Positions 1 through 5,498 of a stretch of 13,873 nucleotides of DNA are shown here, piece by piece; position 1 is the first letter of the stretch; each line of letters begins with the position of its first letter. The position numbers and the translations under genes are program-made. Origin of the DNA: Lachnospiraceae bacterium UBA3692 (lineage in GTDB: Bacteria; Bacillota; Clostridia; Lachnospirales; Lachnospiraceae); NCBI GenBank assembly GCA_002372815.1, contig DFIR01000013.1, forward strand, positions 1-13,873, in the 5' to 3' direction. The notes beneath the pieces were generated by a model. The model searched no databases. It was given only the letters and a program-made list of their open reading frames with translations, and was not told the DNA's origin.

Positions 1-63
1 GGTTTCCGCAGGAAACCTGCGACAGCAGGCTCAAAATGAGAAACTGATTTTAGCGCCTGCTGT
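1..63 (-). terminator. Possible terminator hairpins after dnaN (window edge)
   Basis: Read on the minus strand just after the dnaN stop codon, ACAGCAGGC (63-55) pairs with GCCTGCTGT (30-22), a 9-bp stem whose inner part can add an AAAAT/ATTTT helix. It is followed at once by two overlapping alternatives: CGCAGG-TTT-CCTGCG, or GGTTTCC-TGC-GGAAACC (17-1). No T-run is visible before the window ends, so termination is an inference from position and stem strength. It could instead be a repeat or processing element. Confidence 0.45.
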
Positions 64-64
64 T

Positions 65-1171
65 TTACTCCACTGTGATGAAATTCACCGGCAGAATCAG
101 ATAGCAGTACGTCTCATCCACATCCCGGATATAGCAGGGTGCCTTCGGGCTCACGAGATAGAGCGTCACCTCGTCCTGGTCGATCGCGCGGAGCGCGTCG
201 ATGAGGAACTTGGGATTGAACCCGATGTTCATCTCCGCGCCTTCCTTGTCGATGTCGATCACTTCGTCCATGCTGCCCATGGTCGTGTTGATCTTCAGCT
301 CCATGGAGTCCTCGCCGATCAGGATGATGACCGGCTTCTTGTCCTCCTCCTTGACAAGGAGCGTGGCTCTGTCGATACAGCTGAGCAGCTCTTTCCTGTT
401 CACGGTCACGCGCGTCTGGAAGTCACTGGAGAGCATCCTGTCGACGCGGTAGTACTCGCCTTCGATCAGGCGGGACACGACCATCGTGTCGTCGAACTCG
501 AAGAGGGCGTGCTTGTTGGTGAAATAGATGCTGACGAACCGCTCCGTGTCGCCGGACAGGATCTTGCTGATCTCGCTCAGGGTCTTGCCGGGAACGATGA
601 CCTTGCGGTCCGGGTAGTGCTGCGGCAGCTCCACGTTGCGGATCGCGATGCGGTGTCCGTCCAGCGCGACCATGCGCATATGGTCGTCCCGGATCTCCAG
701 GAGCTCGCCGGTCATCATGCCGTTGCTCTCATTGCCGGAGATGGAGAAAATGGTGCGGTTGATGAGATCCTTCATCGTGTACTGGGAGATGCGGATCTCA
801 TTGTCCTTCTCGATCTGCGGAAGATAGGTGAAGTCCGTGCCGTCCCTTCCGAGGATGTTGAACTTGGCCTTCTCGCAGGTGATGGTGATCTTCTCTCCCT
901 CGGTCACGATCGTGACGTCGTTGTCGGGAAGCTTGCGGACGATGCCCATGAAGATGGACGCATCGACAGCAATGATACCTCTCTCGATAATAATGCCGGG
1001 AACCGTCGTCTGGATTCCCAGATCCATATCATTGGCGATCAGTTTGATATCCGAACCGGAGGCATCGATCAGGATGCACTCAAGGATCGACATGGTCGTC
1101 TTGCTGGGGACGGCCCTGGAAACGATCTGAATAGCCTGTGCAAGGTATGATTTCGAGATTCTCAGTTCCAT
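65..1171 (-). CDS. dnaN: DNA polymerase III beta subunit (sliding clamp)
   Basis: The protein forms the ring-shaped dimer that tethers DNA polymerase III to DNA and also recruits repair and mismatch-repair proteins. The 368 residues match the usual length of about 366-378. The start MELRISKSYLAQAIQIVSRA, the DGHRIAIRN segment near residue 170 and the C-terminal YLILPVNF are typical of the three-domain clamp; the last is part of the protein-binding pocket. The start is ATG at 1171 with AGGAGG (complement of 1184-1189) 12 bases ahead. It lies downstream of dnaA on the same strand with a 265-bp spacer that has its own promoter. The gene is complete and points away from the origin, with the direction of replication. 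The recF, gyrB and gyrA genes that often follow would lie beyond the left edge. Confidence 0.98.
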   Translation of the reverse strand: MELRISKSYLAQAIQIVSRAVPSKTTMSILECILIDASGSDIKLIANDMDLGIQTTVPGIIIERGIIAVDASIFMGIVRKLPDNDVTIVTEGEKITITCEKAKFNILGRDGTDFTYLPQIEKDNEIRISQYTMKDLINRTIFSISGNESNGMMTGELLEIRDDHMRMVALDGHRIAIRNVELPQHYPDRKVIVPGKTLSEISKILSGDTERFVSIYFTNKHALFEFDDTMVVSRLIEGEYYRVDRMLSSDFQTRVTVNRKELLSCIDRATLLVKEEDKKPVIILIGEDSMELKINTTMGSMDEVIDIDKEGAEMNIGFNPKFLIDALRAIDQDEVTLYLVSPKAPCYIRDVDETYCYLILPVNFITVE

Positions 1172-1183
1172 GAAACTTCTTCG

Positions 1184-1189
1184 CCTCCT
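1184..1189 (-). promoter_or_regulatory. dnaN ribosome binding site
   Basis: AGGAGG on the minus strand, a full anti-Shine-Dalgarno match, 12 bases before the dnaN ATG. The spacing is a little long but no other start fits the conserved N-terminus. Confidence 0.8.
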
Positions 1190-1238
1190 GTCTCATCCCC
1201 ATCCTTTCGCGCGTGCGCGTCCAGATAAGAATAGATCG

Positions 1239-1274
1239 TAGTATTATTCTTAAGCGCTGTGGATATGTGGACAA
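1239..1274 (+). promoter_or_regulatory. Candidate origin unwinding element (DnaA-trio-like tract, GC cluster, tandem DnaA boxes)
   Basis: Two DnaA boxes, each one mismatch from TGTGGATAA, share one base: TGTGGATAT (1258-1266) and TGTGGACAA (1266-1274). Directly left is GCGC (1254-1257), and then, in phase, TAG-TAT-TAT-TCT-TAA (1239-1253), where four of five triplets fit the T-A-N form of DnaA-trios. Box, GC cluster and trios in this order between dnaA and dnaN match the basal unwinding system known from Bacillus subtilis. The boxes are not exact and the trio run is short, so this is a candidate only. Confidence 0.45.
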
Positions 1275-1282
1275 TCTTCTTT

Positions 1283-1311
1283 ATTATAGTAAAAACGGGC
1301 ATAAAATACAA
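1283..1311 (-). promoter_or_regulatory. dnaN promoter
   Basis: On the minus strand the -35 is TTGTAT (1311-1306; three of six consensus bases) and the -10 is an exact TATAAT (1288-1283), with a 17-base spacer. Transcription should start near 1276, right at the tandem DnaA boxes 1258-1274, so DnaA could repress dnaN from here. Confidence 0.65.
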
Positions 1312-1402
1312 TGTTTAGCTGTGGAATGCGCCGTTGATATACTGTGAAGAGCGTGTGGAGGAAACGTGGATACTGCTGCATCCGGCTTCCGTTATCCCCC
1401 CT

Positions 1403-1436
1403 TTTTCCACATTTGAATTGTTCATAATGTGGATAA
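1403..1436. promoter_or_regulatory. DnaA boxes between dnaA and dnaN
   Basis: An exact box TGTGGATAA at 1428-1436 (box on the minus strand) abuts the dnaA stop codon. TTTTCCACA at 1403-1411 on the plus strand differs from TTATCCACA at one base. Together with 1258-1274 and boxes in the dnaA 3' end they form the dnaN-side part of the origin. Confidence 0.75.
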
Positions 1437-2795
1437 TCAGGGCTGAATATTCAGTTTTTTCAGAATGATATCCACATTCTGGCGGAGTTCCTCGTTCTGG
1501 TGGATATCCGACTTGATCTTATCCACACCGTAGATCACGGTGGAGTGGTCCTTCTTGCCCAGAAGCTTCGCGACTTCCTTGAGCGGCATATCCAGATACG
1601 AGCGGCACAGGTACATGATCACCTGCCGGGGCACGACGAACTCGGCGCTCCGGTTGCGGCTCGTCACGGCGGTCGTCTTGATCCCGTAGTGGTCGCAGAC
1701 GGTGTGGAGGATCTGGTCGGCGGTGACTTCGCTGCCGCCGTTGGGATCCACGATGTCCTTCAGCGCTTCCCTGGCGGTGTCCAGGTTCAGGTCCGTCTTG
1801 TTCAGGCGGGAATAGGCCATGATCTTGTTGATCGCGCCTTCCAGCTCACGGATATTCGATTTGATATTGGTAGCGATGTACTCCAGCACCTCGTCGTCGA
1901 AGGGACGGCCCGTGGACTCGGCGTTCTTCTTCAGGATCGCCATGCGGGTCTCGTAATCGGGCGGCGTGATGTCCGCGATGAGTCCCCACTCGAAACGCGA
2001 ACGGAAGCGCTCGTCCAGCGTATCCATCTCGCGGGGCGGGCGGTCCGAGGACAGGACGATCTGTTTGCCGGCCTGGTGGAGCTCGTTGAAGGTGTGGAAG
2101 AACTCCTCCTGTGTGGACTCCTTGCCGATGATGAACTGGATATCGTCGATCAGCAGGACGTCGACCGTGCGGTACTTGTCGCGGAGACGGGACATGGAGG
2201 CCGCATTACCGCTTCGGATGGACTCGATCACTTCATTTGTAAAAGTCTCGGAATTGACGTAGAGCACCTTCTTGGTGGGCGTCTGTTCCAGAATATAGTG
2301 GCCGATCGAGTGCATCAGGTGGGTCTTGCCGAGTCCCGCGCCGCCGTACAGGAACAGCGGATTGTAGGTGTTGCCGGGGGATTCGGATACAGCAAGCGCT
2401 GCCGACTGCGCGAACCGGTTGTTGCCGCCGACGATGAAGGTGTCGAAGCGGTACTTCGGGTTCAGCCCGGCATTCTCGAACGTGCGGTCCGCCGGCGGAG
2501 GGACGTCCTCCTTCTCCGCGGAGGTGTTCTTCTCATTGAGGGTGAAGTGCACGTCATAGCTGTCGTTGAACATCTCGCTGACCGTAAATTTGAACGGATC
2601 CGTGAAATTCTTCTCGAGATAGCTCAGGATGAAGGGATTGCCGGAAGGGAAGCCGATCGTGATGGAATTGTCGGCGGCCTTCACGAGCTCGAGCCGTTCG
2701 ATCCAGGTCTTGTAAGAGATATTCGAAAGCTGGTATTCGTCGCGGATGAATTCTTTGATCTTGTCCCAGTTCTGGAAAATGAGTTCTTCGTTCAT
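1437..2795 (-). CDS. dnaA: Chromosomal replication initiator protein DnaA
   Basis: This AAA+ ATPase binds DnaA boxes at oriC, opens the duplex and loads the helicase; it also controls transcription. The 452 residues show all four domains: domain I (about 1-85), a short linker (about 86-112), the AAA+ domain (about 113-345) and the DNA-binding domain IV (about 355-452). Walker A is GGAGLGKT (151-158), Walker B LLIDD (214-218), sensor 1 SSD (249-251), and DERFRSRF (261-268) is the box VII arginine-finger region. KKDHSTVIYG near 414-423 is the DnaA-box recognition signature. The start is ATG at 2795 with GGGAG (complement of 2803-2807) 7 bases ahead. It is transcribed leftwards from a promoter in the origin region and leads the dnaA-dnaN pair. 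DnaA boxes beside its promoter suggest autoregulation. Confidence 0.99.
   Translation of the reverse strand: MNEELIFQNWDKIKEFIRDEYQLSNISYKTWIERLELVKAADNSITIGFPSGNPFILSYLEKNFTDPFKFTVSEMFNDSYDVHFTLNEKNTSAEKEDVPPPADRTFENAGLNPKYRFDTFIVGGNNRFAQSAALAVSESPGNTYNPLFLYGGAGLGKTHLMHSIGHYILEQTPTKKVLYVNSETFTNEVIESIRSGNAASMSRLRDKYRTVDVLLIDDIQFIIGKESTQEEFFHTFNELHQAGKQIVLSSDRPPREMDTLDERFRSRFEWGLIADITPPDYETRMAILKKNAESTGRPFDDEVLEYIATNIKSNIRELEGAINKIMAYSRLNKTDLNLDTAREALKDIVDPNGGSEVTADQILHTVCDHYGIKTTAVTSRNRSAEFVVPRQVIMYLCRSYLDMPLKEVAKLLGKKDHSTVIYGVDKIKSDIHQNEELRQNVDIILKKLNIQP
1468..1527 (+). promoter_or_regulatory. DnaA boxes inside the 3' end of dnaA
   Basis: An exact TTATCCACA lies at 1519-1527 on the plus strand, within codons V424-D425-K426 of dnaA. 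ATATCCACA at 1468-1476 has one mismatch. They extend the dnaA-dnaN box cluster into the coding region. The exact match is clear; binding is inferred. Confidence 0.6.
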
Positions 2796-2802
2796 AACTT
2801 TA

Positions 2803-2807
2803 CTCCC
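2803..2807 (-). promoter_or_regulatory. dnaA ribosome binding site
   Basis: GGGAG on the minus strand, 7 bases before the dnaA ATG; it supports this start. Confidence 0.7.
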
Positions 2808-2841
2808 ATAATTGATCTTTCAGAAATCGAAAGTCTCTATA

Positions 2842-2870
2842 ATTCTAAATGATTTAGATAAAAACTTCAA
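2842..2870 (-). promoter_or_regulatory. dnaA promoter
   Basis: On the minus strand the -35 TTGAAG (2870-2865, four of six) and the -10 TAGAAT (2847-2842, five of six) are 17 bases apart. Transcription would start near 2835 and give a leader of about 40 bases. The tandem exact DnaA boxes 2892-2912 start 22 bases upstream of the -35, a plausible site for autoregulation. Confidence 0.7.
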
Positions 2871-2891
2871 ATTTCCGTAAATGGAATGAAA

Positions 2892-2912
2892 TGTGGATAA
2901 GTTTGTGGATAA
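2892..2912 (-). promoter_or_regulatory. Tandem exact DnaA boxes upstream of dnaA promoter
   Basis: Two exact boxes (2892-2900 and 2904-2912) in the same orientation with a 3-base gap, beside the AT-rich tract 2841-2890. Spacing of 12 bases from box to box suits DnaA filament growth. Confidence 0.85.
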
Positions 2913-3039
2913 GATGACCGGTAAAGGTGGAGGACATTCTTTTTCCACACAATGCGTTTTCTTTTTTATACTGCATGTCCACACGGAAAATGTGGAAAAA
3001 GAGAGATTAAATTGTTACAAATAATGAATAATACGATGA

Positions 3040-3112
3040 TTATCCACACTTTATCCACATTTTGTGGATAGTGGATAAAGGGCAGGAACACCCTGTGTGG
3101 ATAAGTGGAAAA
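3040..3112. promoter_or_regulatory. Dense DnaA box cluster
   Basis: Exact boxes at 3040-3048 (+), 3051-3059 (+) and 3096-3104 (-), with one-mismatch boxes at 3063-3071 (-) and 3070-3078 (-) and a weak one at 3104-3112 (-). The AT-rich tract 3001-3040 is directly to the left. Confidence 0.85.
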
Positions 3113-3210
3113 AAATGAGACCACAAAATATGGGCAAAAAATAATTTTCGAAATCAACATGTAGATTGGCGGAAAGCCGCATAAACTCTGGATTTTTCGG
3201 GATTTTCCGC

Positions 3211-3239
3211 TTGACGGAACAGGTCTGTATCATTATAAT
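3211..3239 (+). promoter_or_regulatory. rpmH operon promoter
   Basis: TTGACG (3211-3216, five of six) and an exact TATAAT (3234-3239) are 17 bases apart, the best sigma-A-type promoter in the window. Transcription would start near 3246 and give a leader of about 65 bases. It should drive rpmH and, by readthrough, rnpA to jag. Confidence 0.85.
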
Positions 3240-3311
3240 GAGAATGCTGTTCTTCCCACACGGACAGCGCGAGAAGCGGAATAGAATCCATATAATAAGG
3301 AGGACAGATAT

Positions 3312-3446
3312 ATGAAAATGACATATCAGCCCAAGAAGAGACAGAGAGCCAAGGTGCACGGCTTCCGCAGCAGAATGGCTACTCCCGGCGGACGCAAGGT
3401 CCTGGCGGCGAGAAGAGCGAAAGGCCGCAAGAGACTGACTGTCTGA
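3312..3446 (+). CDS. rpmH: 50S ribosomal protein L34
   Basis: This small basic protein belongs to the large ribosomal subunit. It has 44 residues, the standard length. It starts MKMTYQPKKRQRAKVHGFR and continues with the family hallmark RMATPGGRKVLAARRAKGRK, ending RLTV. The start is ATG at 3312, with AGGAGG (3298-3303) 8 bases ahead. It is the first gene to the right of oriC, divergent from dnaA as is usual, with a strong promoter. A hairpin terminator lies 40 bases after its stop, which should make L34 mRNA more abundant than that of rnpA. It is too short for many gene finders but there is no doubt about it. Confidence 0.98.
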   Translation: MKMTYQPKKRQRAKVHGFRSRMATPGGRKVLAARRAKGRKRLTV

Positions 3447-3478
3447 TCACGATCACAACCGGAGCGATTCATAAAATG

Positions 3479-3511
3479 ATAAAACAGCCGCAGAGATGCG
3501 GCTCTTTTATT
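3479..3511 (+). terminator. Terminator or attenuator between rpmH and rnpA
   Basis: AGCCGCA (3486-3492), loop GAGA, TGCGGCT (3497-3503), then CTTTTATT. An upstream ATAAAA can pair with the TTTTAT, with one C/C mismatch, so it could act on both strands. No convincing promoter follows before rnpA at 3571, so partial readthrough is likely. Confidence 0.8.
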
Positions 3512-3570
3512 AGAAGAGATTGCTTCTGTCTCAGCAAAGATCATAAACAATAACTTACCGGGAGATCTGC

Positions 3571-3912
3571 ATGGAGTCTCTGAAGAAGACAGAACAGTTC
3601 CGGCATGTTTACCGGACAGGCAAATGTGTCGCGAACAGGTATCTGGTCCTGTATGTGTGTGGGAACGGTCTGGACCGTAACAGGATCGGCATATCGGTAT
3701 CCAAAAAAGTAGGCAACAGTGTGGTCCGTCACAGGATCACCAGACTGGTGAGAGAGAGTTACAGACTGTCAGAGCAGGGGTTCAATAGTGGTTTGGACAT
3801 GGCAGTCGTGGCGCGCGTGAACGCCAAGGACGCGGATTATCATACGATCCGCGGCGCGCTTCTGCACCTGGCTTCGAGGGCCGGCATTTATGATCAAAAG
3901 AGCAGTCATTGA
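3571..3912 (+). CDS. rnpA: Ribonuclease P protein component
   Basis: This basic protein assists the RNase P RNA in trimming tRNA 5' leaders. The 113 residues match the family. The N-terminal MESLKKTEQFRHVYRTGK resembles other RnpA proteins, and KKVGNSVVRHRITRLVRE (45-62) is the central signature helix. The usual RNR triplet there is RHR (53-55), an Asn to His change that I believe recurs in related Clostridia. The start is ATG at 3571 with GGGAG (3560-3564) 6 bases ahead. The gene follows the rpmH terminator and overlaps yidD by 23 bases, so the two are likely translated together. The RNase P RNA gene is not in the window. Confidence 0.97.
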   Translation: MESLKKTEQFRHVYRTGKCVANRYLVLYVCGNGLDRNRIGISVSKKVGNSVVRHRITRLVRESYRLSEQGFNSGLDMAVVARVNAKDADYHTIRGALLHLASRAGIYDQKSSH

Positions 3913-4102
3913 AGCGATCCGCTTCTACCAGAAATATCTCAGTCCTCTCAAACACACACGCTGTCCTTACATCCCGACCTGTTCCCAGTACGGGCTGGAG
4001 GCCATCGAGAAGTACGGTGTGGTGAAGGGAGGTCTTCTTGCGTTGTGGAGAATTCTCCGGTGCAATCCTTTTTCCAGCGGCGGGTACGATCCCGTACCCT
4101 GA
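3890..4102 (+). CDS. yidD: Membrane protein insertion efficiency factor YidD
   Basis: YidD is a small membrane-associated protein that helps YidC insert proteins into the membrane. The 70 residues carry the family marks: FYQKYLSPL near the N-terminus, CPYIPTCSQYGLEAIEKYG (about 25-43) with its two cysteines, and the C-terminal RCNPFSSGGYDPVP. An amphipathic N-terminal helix is expected. The ATG at 3890 lies inside the end of rnpA, with GAGGG (3876-3880) 9 bases ahead. yidC begins 36 bases after the stop, so the two are in one operon, in line with a shared task. The exact mechanism of the family is not firmly known. Confidence 0.96.
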   Translation: MIKRAVIEAIRFYQKYLSPLKHTRCPYIPTCSQYGLEAIEKYGVVKGGLLALWRILRCNPFSSGGYDPVP

Positions 4103-4125
4103 CGGAGCCGTAAGGCCTTTTCATT

Positions 4126-4140
4126 AAGGAGAGAACATTG
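4126..4140 (+). promoter_or_regulatory. yidC ribosome binding site with TTG start
   Basis: AAGGAGAG (4126-4133) lies directly before TTG at 4138-4140. The first in-frame ATG is at 4198 and would cut off the conserved N-terminal segment, so TTG is preferred. Confidence 0.75.
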
Positions 4141-5439
4141 AATCCTATCATTCTCACGAAAAACTCAGGAGCGATCTTAGGGCCCATCGCAAATCTCATG
4201 GGCTACCTCATGAACGGGATCTTCTTTGTGCTGAATAAGATCGGCGTCCCGAATATCGGTCTCGCGATCATCATTCTGACGATCCTGATCTACATGGCGC
4301 TGCTCCCTCTGACGATCAAGCAGCAGAAATTCTCCAAGCTGCAGAGAAGAATGCAGCCGGAGCTCAACAGGATCCAGAAGAAATACGAGGGCAAGAAGGA
4401 CAACGTGTCCATGATGCGCCAGCAGGAAGAGATCAAGGCGGTCTACTCCAAGTACGGCGTATCCACGATGGGCAGCTGCGTGCAGCTCCTGATCCAGATG
4501 CCGATCCTCCTCGCGATGTACAGAGTTTTCTGGAATATCCCTGCTTACGTACCGATGATCAAGCAGGCCTTCTTCCCGCTCGTCGACAACCTGATCGCGT
4601 CGGAAGGAAGCGCGGAGTACATGCAGGCCCTGACGGAGAGCTCCCAGTTCGCGCAGTTCGCGAAACAGTTCACCAATGAGAGCTTTACGTCCGGCGTCAC
4701 TGAGTATGTCCAGAACACCTATATCGATGTCCTGAACAAGTTCTCCACGGCGGACTGGTCGGCCCTGACGGAGAAGTTCTCCGCTCTCTCGTCCGACATC
4801 GCCGCCACGACGGAGAAGCTCAGCGTCTACAACAATTTCCTCGGCCTCAACATGGCCAACTCCCCCAGCTATGTCTTCCGTGAGGGTCTCTCCTCCGGCA
4901 GGTATGTTCTGGTCATCGTCGCCCTCATCATCCCGGTCCTCGCTGCCGTGACCCAGTGGCTCAGCGTCAAGATGATGCCTACGGCGGATACCGGCAACCC
5001 GAACGACCAGATGGCGGCCACCATGCGGACCATGAATATCACGATGCCCCTCATGTCCGCGGTCTTCTGCTTCAGCCTGCCGTCCGGCATGGGCCTGTAC
5101 TGGATCGCCGGTGCGGTCGTCCGCGCCATCCAGCAGTTCTTCATCAACAAGCACATCGACAAGATGGACATCGACGCCATGATCGAGAAGAATCTTGAGA
5201 AGATGAAGGAGAAGGAAGCGAAGTCCGGCAAGAAGGCGCCTGTCAACGATTATTCCGGCATGTCCACCCGCGCGATCGACCGCCGGAAGGACGACCGCTA
5301 CAACACGGCCGTGAGCAAAGAGACGGAACAGAAGCTCCAGGAGAGCCGCAATTCCGGAAAAGGCAGGAAATACAAGGCGGGCAGCCTTGCCTCCAAAGCC
5401 GCCATGGTCGACGATTTCAACGATATCGGGAAGAAATAA
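4138..5439 (+). CDS. yidC: Membrane protein insertase YidC/Oxa1 family
   Basis: The insertase moves proteins into the cytoplasmic membrane, alone or with SecYEG. Expected layout in 433 residues: N-terminal hydrophobic segment (about 12-36), membrane helices near 38-60, 111-133, 255-277, 299-317 and 318-337, a charged cytoplasmic hairpin (61-110), and a basic tail (about 345-433) that may touch the ribosome. It is far longer than Bacillus SpoIIIJ (about 261 residues) because of an outer loop of about 120 residues (134-254) and the tail. No lipobox is seen. By alignment from memory, ILIYMALLPL carries Tyr52 where SpoIIIJ has its groove arginine. The start is TTG. The gene sits between yidD and jag in the usual cluster. 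Confidence 0.96.
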   Translation: MNPIILTKNSGAILGPIANLMGYLMNGIFFVLNKIGVPNIGLAIIILTILIYMALLPLTIKQQKFSKLQRRMQPELNRIQKKYEGKKDNVSMMRQQEEIKAVYSKYGVSTMGSCVQLLIQMPILLAMYRVFWNIPAYVPMIKQAFFPLVDNLIASEGSAEYMQALTESSQFAQFAKQFTNESFTSGVTEYVQNTYIDVLNKFSTADWSALTEKFSALSSDIAATTEKLSVYNNFLGLNMANSPSYVFREGLSSGRYVLVIVALIIPVLAAVTQWLSVKMMPTADTGNPNDQMAATMRTMNITMPLMSAVFCFSLPSGMGLYWIAGAVVRAIQQFFINKHIDKMDIDAMIEKNLEKMKEKEAKSGKKAPVNDYSGMSTRAIDRRKDDRYNTAVSKETEQKLQESRNSGKGRKYKAGSLASKAAMVDDFNDIGKK

Positions 5440-5498
5440 TCCATTTGTAAAGCATCTGATATTCATACATGATCCTTCAGGGAGAAGAAAGGAACAGC

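Larger units (their letters stand above)
2796..3311. other. Replication origin oriC, rpmH-dnaA intergenic part
   Basis: This gene-free stretch lies between the divergent dnaA and rpmH. It has five exact DnaA boxes: TGTGGATAA at 2892-2900, 2904-2912 and 3096-3104, and TTATCCACA at 3040-3048 and 3051-3059. Near matches (one mismatch) are TTTTCCACA 2941-2949, TGTGGAAAA 2991-2999, TGTGGATAG 3063-3071 and AGTGGATAA 3070-3078. Boxes 3052-3059 and 3063-3070 form a mirrored pair with a 3-base gap. AT-rich tracts (about 78% AT) lie at 2841-2890 and 3001-3040 and could melt. It also holds the dnaA and rpmH promoters. Short reading frames here are not supported as genes. Confidence 0.93.

Noticed and set aside
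1500..2852. Long open frame of 450 codons on the plus strand
   Set aside because: It is opposite dnaA, whose protein has every family motif. The frame is long because the codon use of dnaA leaves few stops on the other strand, and its protein is low-complexity.
2966..3359. Small minus-strand frames in the oriC region
   Set aside because: They are made of DnaA boxes and AT-rich origin DNA or run through rpmH antisense; no ribosome binding site or familiar protein.
4177..5466. Long minus-strand frame opposite yidC
   Set aside because: yidC is clear; the antisense product is rich in His, Asp, Leu and Arg with no recognisable domain.
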